This document shows positions 51,363-59,758 of a stretch of 64,000 nucleotides of DNA, one piece after another. The stretch's first letter is position 1. Each line of letters begins with the position of its first letter. Below the pieces are notes generated by a model that did no database searches, had not been told where the DNA came from, and worked only from the letters and a program-made list of their open reading frames with translations. This DNA is from Aequoribacter sp049615385 (GTDB taxonomy: Bacteria; Pseudomonadota; Gammaproteobacteria; Pseudomonadales; Halieaceae): assembly GCF_049615385.1 (NCBI RefSeq), contig NZ_JBMZFL010000005.1. One strand, given 5' to 3'. The position numbers and the translations under genes are program-made.

Positions 51363-52736
51363 CTAGGCCCGACGCCAACTGGTGCCACTCGGCGAATCTT
51401 CCAAAACGACGCCCGCTGCAGTCAGTTCTGCCCGAATTTCATCGGCGCGCGCATAGTTTTTAGCAGCTTTTGCCTCGACTCGTTCGGCGACTAAGGCGTC
51501 AATCGCGTCAGCGCTTAGCCCCTCGGTGTCGTCGCCGCGAAGCCAATCGGACGGGGCGCTTTGCAATATTCCTAACAAACTCGCACAGGCCATGATGCGC
51601 CCTTTGATCGATGCCTTGTCTGAATCATTCGCTTTATTGAGCTCAGAAATCATCTGGTGAAGCTCGCTTATTGCCAAAGGGGTATTCAAGTCATCACACA
51701 GCGCTGCATACCAGCTTTGTTGCTCGACCGATTCGGGTACTACAGCGTCGACAGACTCGACCTTACGCAGCGCGTTGTACAAACCATTTAAAGTATTCTC
51801 TGATTGATCTAACAAGTCTTTCGAGAAGTTCAGGCTCGAGCGATAATGCGCACTCAACAGAGCGAAGCGCAACACCTCGCCACGATACAGACCCAGAAGC
51901 TCGCGTATGGTCTTGAAGTTACCCAGTGACTTGGACATCTTCTCGCCATCAATATCGATGTACGCGTTATGCATCCAGTAGCGCACGTAAGAGCCGCCAT
52001 AAGCGCAGCAGCTTTGCGCTATTTCATTTTCATGGTGCGGAAAAATCAAATCGCGACCGCCGCCATGAATATCAATTTCCAAACCCAAATGCTCGTGAAT
52101 CATGGCCGAACACTCAAGATGCCATCCCGGACGCCCTCTACCCCAAGGACTATCCCAACCGGGTTCATCAGCGGCGGCGGGCTTCCACAGAACAAAATCT
52201 CCTGGGTGACGCTTATAATCCGCGACCCCGACTCGCGCACCGGCAAGCATATCGTCCAAATTACGACCTGAAAGCTCCCCATAATTGGGCATACTGGTTA
52301 CGGAAAACAGTACGTGACCATCGGCTTCGTAAGCGTGATTTTTGGCTAACAAGGCCTCGACCATTGCGATCATGGGGTTCAAATTATGCGTCGCATGTGG
52401 CTCTAAACTTGGTGGTAGCGTACCCAGCGCGGCCACGTCCTCACGAAACTTTTGCGTAAACTCGGATGTTACCGCGTCGATGGGTTCGCCTCTCTCGCGC
52501 GCTGCAGTGATGATTTTATCGTCGATGTCGGTAATGTTTCGGGCGTATCGCACCGTTTGGTATTGGGTTTGAAGCAAGCGAAACAGCACATCAAATACAA
52601 CGACCGGACGAGCATTACCAATGTGCGCTAGGTTGTACACAGTGGGGCCACAAACGTACATCGTGACCTCGCCGGGAACTCGAGGTTCAAAGCGCTCCTT
52701 TTTACGAGCCAGCGTATTGTATAAGGTGATATCCAT
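51363..52736 (-). CDS. cysS: Cysteinyl-tRNA synthetase
   Basis: Class I synthetase of 457 residues. The HIGH signature is HIGN (in NLAHIGNARP), the zinc-binding cysteine is in YVCGPTVYN, and KMSKS reads GEKMSKSLGN. C-terminal anticodon-binding helices (VAERVEAKAAKNYARADEIR) are complete. I start at ATG 52736 (MDITLYNTL), as in other CysS; 52760 would overlap glnS. It follows glnS by five bases. Confidence 0.98.
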   Translation of the reverse strand: MDITLYNTLARKKERFEPRVPGEVTMYVCGPTVYNLAHIGNARPVVVFDVLFRLLQTQYQTVRYARNITDIDDKIITAARERGEPIDAVTSEFTQKFREDVAALGTLPPSLEPHATHNLNPMIAMVEALLAKNHAYEADGHVLFSVTSMPNYGELSGRNLDDMLAGARVGVADYKRHPGDFVLWKPAAADEPGWDSPWGRGRPGWHLECSAMIHEHLGLEIDIHGGGRDLIFPHHENEIAQSCCAYGGSYVRYWMHNAYIDIDGEKMSKSLGNFKTIRELLGLYRGEVLRFALLSAHYRSSLNFSKDLLDQSENTLNGLYNALRKVESVDAVVPESVEQQSWYAALCDDLNTPLAISELHQMISELNKANDSDKASIKGRIMACASLLGILQSAPSDWLRGDDTEGLSADAIDALVAERVEAKAAKNYARADEIRAELTAAGVVLEDSPSGTSWRRA

Positions 52737-52741
52737 GAATC

Positions 52742-54406
52742 TTAGGCGCCCTCTTGCCAAGTGTCTCGCAAACCAATCGTGCGGTTAAAAACGGGCGCGC
52801 CTGCACTGTGATCGAATCGGTCAGCAACAAAATAACCTTCGCGTTCAAACTGGAAAGCCTGCTCAGGTGTGGCGGCTAGCAAACTCGGCTCGACATAGGC
52901 ACGCTCGATAACAACCAGTGAGTTGGGGTTTACGACCGCCATAAAATCACCGTCGGCCTCGGGTTCAGCTTGCGTAAACAAGCGGTCATACAAGCGAATC
53001 GTGGCGCGCCCTCCTTCGCTTTTCGACACCCACTGAATCACGCCTTTTGGCTTAATACCATCTTCAGGGTCCGCTCCTACCGTATTCTCGATGACTTTGG
53101 CGAGAACCTCGACCACCTGACCTTCGGCGTCTTTGATGACATCATAAGCCTCGATAACGTAGGCATTGCGCAAGCGTACCCGCTTACCCAATACCAAGCG
53201 CTTAAACTTTTTATTGGCCTCTTCACGAAAGTCGTCAGCGTCAATCACCACCTGCTGCGTAAACACCAACTCGCGCTCGCCCAGCGCCTCATTCTGAGGA
53301 TGATTGGGTGACATAACGATTTCTTTGTGATCTTCGCTCAAATTCGTAAGCGTCACCGTCAACGGGTTTAGCACAGCCATCGCGCGCGGGGCGTTATTGT
53401 TCAGGTCATCGCGCACGGCATGCTCCAACATCGCAACGTCTACCGTACCGTCACTGCGCGTAACGCCGATCATATCGCAGAAGGTGCGAATTGCCGCGGG
53501 CGAGTAGCCACGACGACGCATGCCTGCAATGGTAGGCATTCTGGGGTCATCCCAGCCAGCAACCACGCCCTCGTCAACCAATTGCTTGAGTTTACGCTTA
53601 CTGGTCACCGTGTAGTTTAAGTTCAACCGACCAAACTCGTACTGATGTGGCTCGCTGGGAACAGGCAAATTGTTAATAAACCAATCGTATAGGGGGCGAT
53701 GGTCTTCAAACTCTAAGGAGCAAATCGAATGAGTAATGCCTTCAATGGCATCGCCCTGTCCGTGAGCGAAGTCATAGGTTGGGTAAATCACCCATTCACT
53801 ACCCGTTTGATGATGCACCACGCGACGAATTCGATACAAAATCGGATCGCGCAAATTCATATTGGGGCTGGCCATGTCAATTTTGGCTCGCAGAACTTTG
53901 GCCCCGTCTTCAAACTCACCCGCGCGCATCGAGGCAAACAGCGCTCGGTTTTCCTCAACGCTGCGCTCACGATAGGGACTGTTGCGACCCGGCTCAGTCA
54001 ACGTACCTCGATAGGTGCGAGCCTCTTCCGCGCTTAAATCACACACATAAGCTAAGCCTTGATCAATCAAATAGCAGGCCCAGTCATACAGCTGCTGAAA
54101 GTAGCTAGAGGCATAGCGAACATCGCCCGCCCACTCAAAACCCAGCCAGCGAACATCTGCTTGAATTGCCTGAATAAATTCGTCGCTTTCTTTTTCTGGG
54201 TTGGTGTCATCGAAGCGCAGGTGGCAATCTCCACCAAACCGTTGAGCCAAGCCAAAATTCAAGCAGATTGATTTAGCGTGACCCACGTGCAAGTAGCCGT
54301 TTGGCTCGGGTGGAAAGCGCGTCACAACCTTATTGATTTTGCCTGCTTCTAAATCTTTGGCGACCAAAGATTCTAAAAAATGCATGGGTCTAGATGGCTC
54401 AGACAC
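52742..54406 (-). CDS. glnS: Glutaminyl-tRNA synthetase
   Basis: Class I synthetase of about 554 residues. HIGH appears as GYLHVGHAKS, the KMSKS loop as VTSKRKLKQL, and the two C-terminal beta-barrels are complete. I start at a GTG (54406; VSEPSRP, aligning with MSEAEARP of E. coli) because the ATG at 54439 lies inside a perfect TATAAT (54438-54443) and cannot be in the mRNA. ATG 54385 is a second option. It is divergent from ppiB and precedes cysS, the Pseudomonas order. Confidence 0.97.
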   Translation of the reverse strand: MSEPSRPMHFLESLVAKDLEAGKINKVVTRFPPEPNGYLHVGHAKSICLNFGLAQRFGGDCHLRFDDTNPEKESDEFIQAIQADVRWLGFEWAGDVRYASSYFQQLYDWACYLIDQGLAYVCDLSAEEARTYRGTLTEPGRNSPYRERSVEENRALFASMRAGEFEDGAKVLRAKIDMASPNMNLRDPILYRIRRVVHHQTGSEWVIYPTYDFAHGQGDAIEGITHSICSLEFEDHRPLYDWFINNLPVPSEPHQYEFGRLNLNYTVTSKRKLKQLVDEGVVAGWDDPRMPTIAGMRRRGYSPAAIRTFCDMIGVTRSDGTVDVAMLEHAVRDDLNNNAPRAMAVLNPLTVTLTNLSEDHKEIVMSPNHPQNEALGERELVFTQQVVIDADDFREEANKKFKRLVLGKRVRLRNAYVIEAYDVIKDAEGQVVEVLAKVIENTVGADPEDGIKPKGVIQWVSKSEGGRATIRLYDRLFTQAEPEADGDFMAVVNPNSLVVIERAYVEPSLLAATPEQAFQFEREGYFVADRFDHSAGAPVFNRTIGLRDTWQEGA

Positions 54407-54437
54407 AAGAAATTCCCAGTGATAGACGAAGCCGCGC

Positions 54438-54443
54438 ATTATA
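54438..54443 (-). promoter_or_regulatory. -10 element of the glnS-cysS promoter
   Basis: Perfect TATAAT on the minus strand, overlapping the upstream ATG of the glnS frame. The -35 position is poor (TACCGA). Transcription should start near 54431, leaving a leader of about 25 bases to the GTG. Confidence 0.6.
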
Positions 54444-54567
54444 ACGTCCAGAAGCCCGAATCGGTAGGCATTACTTTCGGTAAAGCTACACAGGCGGTTT
54501 TTTTGCCCCCGCCCTCGAAAATCAGTATCATTGCGCCCCCAATGATGTAACAGAAACTGAGTTTTTT

Positions 54568-55062
54568 ATGATTAAAATTTCCACCACCTTCGGCGACATG
54601 ACACTTGAACTCGATGCAGAAAAGGCGCCTAAAACTGTTGCCAACTTTCTAGAGTATGTTCGTGAAGGCTTTTATGACGGTACGATCTTCCATCGCGTGA
54701 TCGATAATTTTATGGTTCAAGGCGGCGGTTTCGACACCAACATGCAGCAAAAAGCCACCAAAGCACCCGTTGAAAACGAAGCGGATAACGGCCTGAAAAA
54801 CGAGTTCGGTACGATCGCGATGGCTCGCACTATGGACCCTCACTCAGCGACCGCTCAATTTTTTATTAACGTCAGCAACAACGAGTTTTTGAACCACAGC
54901 GGCAAAAATATGCAAGGCTGGGGCTACGCGGTATTTGGTAAAGTTACCGAGGGCTCTGAGGTCTTAGATAAAATCCGCGCAGTGGCGACGACCTCTCGCA
55001 ACGGCCACCAAGACGTGCCTGTCGACGCTGTTATTATCGAGTCGATTGTAGAAATCGCTTAA
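54568..55062 (+). CDS. ppiB: Peptidyl-prolyl cis-trans isomerase B (cyclophilin)
   Basis: Cytoplasmic cyclophilin of 164 residues, without signal peptide. The fold signature FHRVIDNFMVQGGGFDT (catalytic arginine/phenylalanine), TIAMARTMDPHSATAQFFINV and the final VDAVIIESIVE are intact. It is followed four bases later by lpxH, the usual gene order. Confidence 0.98.
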   Translation: MIKISTTFGDMTLELDAEKAPKTVANFLEYVREGFYDGTIFHRVIDNFMVQGGGFDTNMQQKATKAPVENEADNGLKNEFGTIAMARTMDPHSATAQFFINVSNNEFLNHSGKNMQGWGYAVFGKVTEGSEVLDKIRAVATTSRNGHQDVPVDAVIIESIVEIA

Positions 55063-55066
55063 TCCC

Positions 55067-55795
55067 ATGGAGCGGCTTTTCATCTCGGATCTACATCTGA
55101 GCGAAGCCGCTCCCGATCTTTTCTTAGCCTTCGAAAACTTCCTTCAAGACCACTGCAGCGACATCGACGAGCTCTATATTTTAGGCGATTTGGTGGACGC
55201 TTGGATTGGCGACGATGATGATTCTGCCTTTGCCGAAAAGCTAAGCACGACCTTAAGTAACATCGTCGACAGCGGTTGCTCGCTGTTTCTAATGCAGGGT
55301 AATCGCGACTTTCTGCTTGGGGAAACTTTTGCTCAAACGATTGGCGCAACACTGCTACCCGATACCTGTGTGCTAACACTGGCGGGCGAGCGTGCATTGC
55401 TTATGCACGGTGATTCACTGTGTATTGATGACACCGAGTATCAGCAGTTTCGAGCGCAAGTTCGCTCCAAAGCCTGGCAGCAAAATTTATTGGCTCAATC
55501 CCTAGACCAACGACGTGCACTAGCACGACAGCTTCGGGATATGAGTCAAGAAGCTAACCAGGTGAAGGCGGAAGACATCATGGACGTCAATGAGACCGAG
55601 GTCGAGCGCGTAATGACATGCCACGATGTCACTGTTTTAATTCACGGACATACACACCGACCGGCTAGGCACCCCATGCCAGAACTTAAAGAGCGCATCG
55701 TGCTGGGAGATTGGGACACGGATCGCCCAGTGTGGGTTTGCAGAGCCGACGACAACACCATCGAATTTTTGCACCTACCGCTGCGTCCGGCGTAA
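55067..55795 (+). CDS. lpxH: UDP-2,3-diacylglucosamine pyrophosphatase LpxH
   Basis: Peripheral membrane metallophosphoesterase of lipid A synthesis; makes lipid X. The 242 residues carry the metal sites FISDLHLSE, LGDLVDAW, MQGNRDFLL and VLIHGHTHRPARH. Length and motifs match LpxH; it stands beside ppiB as in other Gammaproteobacteria. Confidence 0.97.
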   Translation: MERLFISDLHLSEAAPDLFLAFENFLQDHCSDIDELYILGDLVDAWIGDDDDSAFAEKLSTTLSNIVDSGCSLFLMQGNRDFLLGETFAQTIGATLLPDTCVLTLAGERALLMHGDSLCIDDTEYQQFRAQVRSKAWQQNLLAQSLDQRRALARQLRDMSQEANQVKAEDIMDVNETEVERVMTCHDVTVLIHGHTHRPARHPMPELKERIVLGDWDTDRPVWVCRADDNTIEFLHLPLRPA

Positions 55796-55819
55796 AAGGC
55801 TTCTCCAAGCACACCGAGA

Positions 55820-56446
55820 CTATGCGGCTAGCGGAACGCCTGAGTGAAACCTAAATTCGGGATCGGGATCGGCAATGAGCACATTTTCAACGCGCAATAG
55901 TTCTTCGGTTCGCTGGGCCACCAGGGCGTCGTCAGCGACCTGTCGCGCTAAGGCCAAATAATCCATAAAATGGCGCGACTCCGATTTCAATAGCGAGCTG
56001 TAAAACGCGTTTAGCTCGTCGTCTAAATACGGGGCTAAGGCGGCAAAGCGCTCGCAGCTGCGCGCCTCGATAATCGCACCCACAATTAAGATATCGACCA
56101 AACGCATGGGTTCTTGCTTGCTGACCTTATCACGCAAACCACCAGCGTAGCGTGAGGCATTCAACTGCGGGTAGTCGATATTGCGCTTGCGCATAATCGC
56201 GTGCACTTGCTCGAAATGCCTCAGCTCTTCGCGCGCCAAACGCGACAATTTTTGTAGCAGCTGAGGGAACTCAACGTAGCGGTACATCAAGTTTAAGGCT
56301 GTTGACGCGGCTTTTTTTTCGCAGTTGGCGTGATCGACCAACAGGATCTCTTGATTTTGCAAGGCACAATCTATCCAGGCCCGGGGCGTTTCGCTGCCCA
56401 AAAAATCAATAATCGGCTGCACGTCCACAGCTTTGCTTTTACTCAC
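55820..56446 (-). CDS. miaE: tRNA 2-methylthio-N6-isopentenyladenosine hydroxylase MiaE
   Basis: Non-haem diiron oxygenase that hydroxylates ms2i6A37 in tRNA. The 208-residue form keeps the ferritin-like metal ligands: EKKAAS, REELRHFEQVH, EARSCERF and ESRHFMDY. I start at a GTG (56446; VSKSKAVDV) with the ribosome site AGGGG six bases away; the GTG lies inside the end of the DUF1289 gene. The ATG at 56518 would extend far into that gene. Confidence 0.93.
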   Translation of the reverse strand: MSKSKAVDVQPIIDFLGSETPRAWIDCALQNQEILLVDHANCEKKAASTALNLMYRYVEFPQLLQKLSRLAREELRHFEQVHAIMRKRNIDYPQLNASRYAGGLRDKVSKQEPMRLVDILIVGAIIEARSCERFAALAPYLDDELNAFYSSLLKSESRHFMDYLALARQVADDALVAQRTEELLRVENVLIADPDPEFRFHSGVPLAA

Positions 56447-56897
56447 TGGCCACCCCTTGCAAAAAATACCGTTCGTAGTGCGCTTGAGACAGCTGAAAAT
56501 ACTCTTCATCGACTTCATCGCGCAGTTGCTTCAAACTTTGATCCCGACACCACGGAAGAACGGCGAATCCAAATAGCGATGGATCAGTAATTTGATTCGC
56601 GCCGGCTTTCAAGATCGCAAAAACCCAACACAGCGGCGCGTGCGCATCGTCGTAGCGAATCAGCTGCAACTCCAGCTGGGCTTTGAGCACGGCCTCGTCG
56701 ACCACCTCGAAACGGTTTGCCATGCACTGAGCCAAAAACTGTGCAAGACGACTATCGACGATACGCTTTTGTTGCACCGAGTAACCGTTCCAATCTACCA
56801 CCTCGTGCACGAATCGTTTGCAACCGCGGCAGACAAGATCACCGATACCGGTCGAGCAAACACCAATGCAGGGAGTTTTGACGGGGCGATCTAACAT
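56439..56897 (-). CDS. DUF1289-containing protein
   Basis: Protein of 152 residues whose N-terminal third is the DUF1289 cysteine module, KTPCIGVCSTGIGDLVCRGCKRF, likely metal-binding. The rest is a helical extension that is not part of the short DUF1289 proteins; no function is assigned. Overlaps miaE by eight bases, so the two may act together. Confidence 0.88.
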   Translation of the reverse strand: MLDRPVKTPCIGVCSTGIGDLVCRGCKRFVHEVVDWNGYSVQQKRIVDSRLAQFLAQCMANRFEVVDEAVLKAQLELQLIRYDDAHAPLCWVFAILKAGANQITDPSLFGFAVLPWCRDQSLKQLRDEVDEEYFQLSQAHYERYFLQGVASE

Positions 56898-57020
56898 GGG
56901 TAAGTATGTTCCGAAGGTAAAAGCGCAATACTAGGGAATCACAAACCGTTTGCCAAACGCATTGCGCATAAATCGACTTCACTATTGCTCAAATGAATAC
57001 ATGCTATAGAAGGCTGCGAA

Positions 57021-57049
57021 TTCCCCCTCGTAGCCGCTTGCGGTATACT
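57021..57049 (+). promoter_or_regulatory. Possible acnB promoter
   Basis: TATACT (57044-57049) with a poor -35 TTCCCC at a 17-base spacing. The transcript would start near 57056, giving a leader of about 45 bases. Confidence 0.4.
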
Positions 57050-57099
57050 GGCGCGCGAAAATATTAAACCCTTTATGGACCACCACCAAGGAGTCGAAC

Positions 57100-59712
57100 G
57101 TGTTAGAAGCCTATCGCGCCCACGTTGCTGAACGTGCAGCAGAAAATATCCCACCAAAGCCTTTAAACGCAGAACAGGTTGCGGACCTAGTTGAATTATT
57201 AAAGGCACCACCAGCCGGCGAAGAAGACTTTTTGGTTGAGTTAATTAGCACACGTGTGCCACCCGGTGTCGACGAAGCAGCTTACGTCAAAGCGGCCTTC
57301 TTAAGTGCAATCGTAAAGGGCGAAGCCGAATCTCCGCTAATCAGCAAGGCCGAGGCGGTGAAACTGCTGGGCAACATGCACGGCGGCTACAACATCGAAA
57401 CCTTGGTCAACTCACTTAACGATGCAGAGCTGGCAGAGCTCGCAGCAGAGCAGCTAAAACACACCCTACTTATGTTCGACGCGTTCCACGATGTCGAAGA
57501 ACTCGCCAAGGGCGGCAATAACCACGCTCAGGCAGTCATGCAATCTTGGGCAGACGGCGAATGGTTTACCTCGCGCGATGAGGTTGCCGAGTCAATCAAA
57601 GTCGCCGTATTTAAAGTCACTGGCGAAACCAATACCGACGATTTATCACCCGCACCCGACGCTTGGTCGCGCCCTGACATTCCCCTTCACGCGCGCGCCA
57701 TGTACAAAATGACCCGCGACGGTTTGAGCCCCGAAGAGCACGGTGTCGTTGGCCCGATGAGCCAAATTGACGAGATCAAAGCCAAAGGCCTTCCCGTTGC
57801 GTTTGTGGGCGATGTCGTGGGCACGGGCTCATCGCGTAAATCAGCAACCAACAGCGTGCTGTGGTTCTTTGGTGACGATATTAACGGTGTACCCAACAAG
57901 CGCGCTGGCGGTATCTGTATCGGCAGCAAAGTGGCCCCTATTTTCTACAACACCATGGAAGATGCTGGCGCGTTGGTATTCGAAGCTCCTGTTGATGAGT
58001 TAACTATGGGCGATGTCATCGAAATTCGCCCGTACGAAGGCAAAATCTTAAGCGAAGACGGACGCGTCCTAAGTGAATTCGAACTAAAATCTCAGGTACT
58101 GCTCGATGAAGTTCGCGCTGGTGGGCGTATTAACCTGATCATTGGCCGCGGTTTAACCACCAAAGCCCGTGAGTCATTAGGACTGCCCCGCACCGACTTG
58201 TTCCGTACGCCCGATCAGCCCGAAGATACAGGCAAAGGTTACACTTTGGCGCAAAAAATGGTGGGCAAAGCCTGCGGTACCGATGGCATTCGCCCCGGTA
58301 CCTACTGCGAACCCCGTATGACGACAGTGGGCTCTCAGGATACGACTGGCCCCATGACTCGCGACGAGCTAAAAGACCTGGCGTGTCTGGGTTTCTCTGC
58401 GGATTTGACCATGCAGTCGTTTTGTCACACGGCCGCCTACCCGAAACCCGTCGATATTGAAACTCAGCACACGTTGCCTGACTTTATTATGACCCGTGGT
58501 GGCGTATCATTGCGCCCCGGCGACGGTATTATTCACTCATGGTTGAACCGCATGTTGTTGCCCGACACAGTAGGCACCGGCGGTGACTCACACACCCGCT
58601 TCCCCATGGGCGTATCATTCCCAGCGGGTTCTGGTTTGGTCGCGTTCGCTGCGGCGACTGGCGTTATGCCATTAGACATGCCTGAGTCGGTACTGGTGCG
58701 CTTTAAGGGTGAAATGCAACCTGGTATCACCCTGCGTGATTTGGTGCACGCCATCCCCTACTACGCGATTCAACAAGGTTTGCTCACCGTCGAGAAAAAG
58801 GGCAAGAAGAACATCTTCTCCGGCCGCATCCTCGAAATTGAAGGTCTGCGCCACTTAACCGTAGAGCAAGCCTTTGAATTGTCGGACGCATCTGCAGAGC
58901 GCTCAGCAGGCGGATGTACGATTGATCTGTCTGAAGAATCAGTCGCCGAATACCTGCGCTCTAACATTGTCTTGTTGCGCTCAATGATCGCCGACGGTTA
59001 TGGCGACCCACGCACGCTTGAGCGTCGTGCACGCGCAATGGAAGAATGGCTGGCAAACCCATCGTTAATGCGGGCTGATGCCGATGCACAATACGCCGCA
59101 GTCATCGAAATCGATCTGAACGAAGTCAAAGAACCCATCGTTTGTGCCCCTAATGACCCAGACGATGCACGTTTGCTGTCTGAGGTAGCTGGCGATTCGG
59201 TTAACGAAGTCTTCATTGGTAGCTGTATGACTAACATCGGCCACTTCCGCGCCGCAGGTAAGTTACTCGATGCGCATAAAGGTGCGATGGCAACTCGCTT
59301 GTGGCTGGCGCCACCGACCAAAATGGACGAGCACCAGCTGATGGAAGAAGGTTATTACAACATCTTCGGCCGCGCTGGGGCACGCATGGAAATGCCTGGC
59401 TGCTCGCTGTGCATGGGTAACCAAGCACGCGTAGCGCCAAATTCAACCGTTTTGTCGACCTCGACGCGTAACTTCCCGAATCGTTTAGGTGATGGTGCCA
59501 ATGTTTACCTTACCTCTGCAGAATTGGCGGCCATTGGTGCGATTCTAGGTCGCTTACCCACACCGGCGGAGTATCTGGAATACGCAGACAAGCTAGACTC
59601 GATGTCTTCAGAGATTTATCGCTACATGAACTTTGACCAAATGGCGTCGTTCCTGAAAAGCGCAGAAGACGGTAAGCGCATCGGCGCGGTTCAGATCGAT
59701 CAAGTTGCTTAA
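57100..59712 (+). CDS. acnB: Aconitate hydratase B
   Basis: Bifunctional aconitase/2-methylisocitrate dehydratase of the TCA cycle, 870 residues in the B-type domain order, with the swivel domain ahead of the cluster domains. The [4Fe-4S] cysteines are in GSCMTNIGHF and PGCSLCMGNQ; the arginine-serine and swivel motifs (GTGSSRKSA) are present. The start is a GTG, preceded by AAGGAG. Length is normal. Followed by a strong terminator. Confidence 0.97.
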   Translation: MLEAYRAHVAERAAENIPPKPLNAEQVADLVELLKAPPAGEEDFLVELISTRVPPGVDEAAYVKAAFLSAIVKGEAESPLISKAEAVKLLGNMHGGYNIETLVNSLNDAELAELAAEQLKHTLLMFDAFHDVEELAKGGNNHAQAVMQSWADGEWFTSRDEVAESIKVAVFKVTGETNTDDLSPAPDAWSRPDIPLHARAMYKMTRDGLSPEEHGVVGPMSQIDEIKAKGLPVAFVGDVVGTGSSRKSATNSVLWFFGDDINGVPNKRAGGICIGSKVAPIFYNTMEDAGALVFEAPVDELTMGDVIEIRPYEGKILSEDGRVLSEFELKSQVLLDEVRAGGRINLIIGRGLTTKARESLGLPRTDLFRTPDQPEDTGKGYTLAQKMVGKACGTDGIRPGTYCEPRMTTVGSQDTTGPMTRDELKDLACLGFSADLTMQSFCHTAAYPKPVDIETQHTLPDFIMTRGGVSLRPGDGIIHSWLNRMLLPDTVGTGGDSHTRFPMGVSFPAGSGLVAFAAATGVMPLDMPESVLVRFKGEMQPGITLRDLVHAIPYYAIQQGLLTVEKKGKKNIFSGRILEIEGLRHLTVEQAFELSDASAERSAGGCTIDLSEESVAEYLRSNIVLLRSMIADGYGDPRTLERRARAMEEWLANPSLMRADADAQYAAVIEIDLNEVKEPIVCAPNDPDDARLLSEVAGDSVNEVFIGSCMTNIGHFRAAGKLLDAHKGAMATRLWLAPPTKMDEHQLMEEGYYNIFGRAGARMEMPGCSLCMGNQARVAPNSTVLSTSTRNFPNRLGDGANVYLTSAELAAIGAILGRLPTPAEYLEYADKLDSMSSEIYRYMNFDQMASFLKSAEDGKRIGAVQIDQVA

Positions 59713-59730
59713 GCCAAATGCAGCTGAACA

Positions 59731-59758
59731 AACCGCCTCTCGAGGCGGTTTTTTTTAT
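59731..59758 (+). terminator. Rho-independent terminator of acnB
   Basis: AACCGCCTC-tc-GAGGCGGTT followed by T8: a 9-bp GC-rich stem with a long U-run on the plus strand. It overlaps the tgpA stop codon at 59755 on the other strand. Confidence 0.93.

Noticed and set aside
51926..52459. 177-residue ORF on the plus strand
   Set aside because: Antisense to cysS; arginine- and tyrosine-rich composition typical of a shadow frame.
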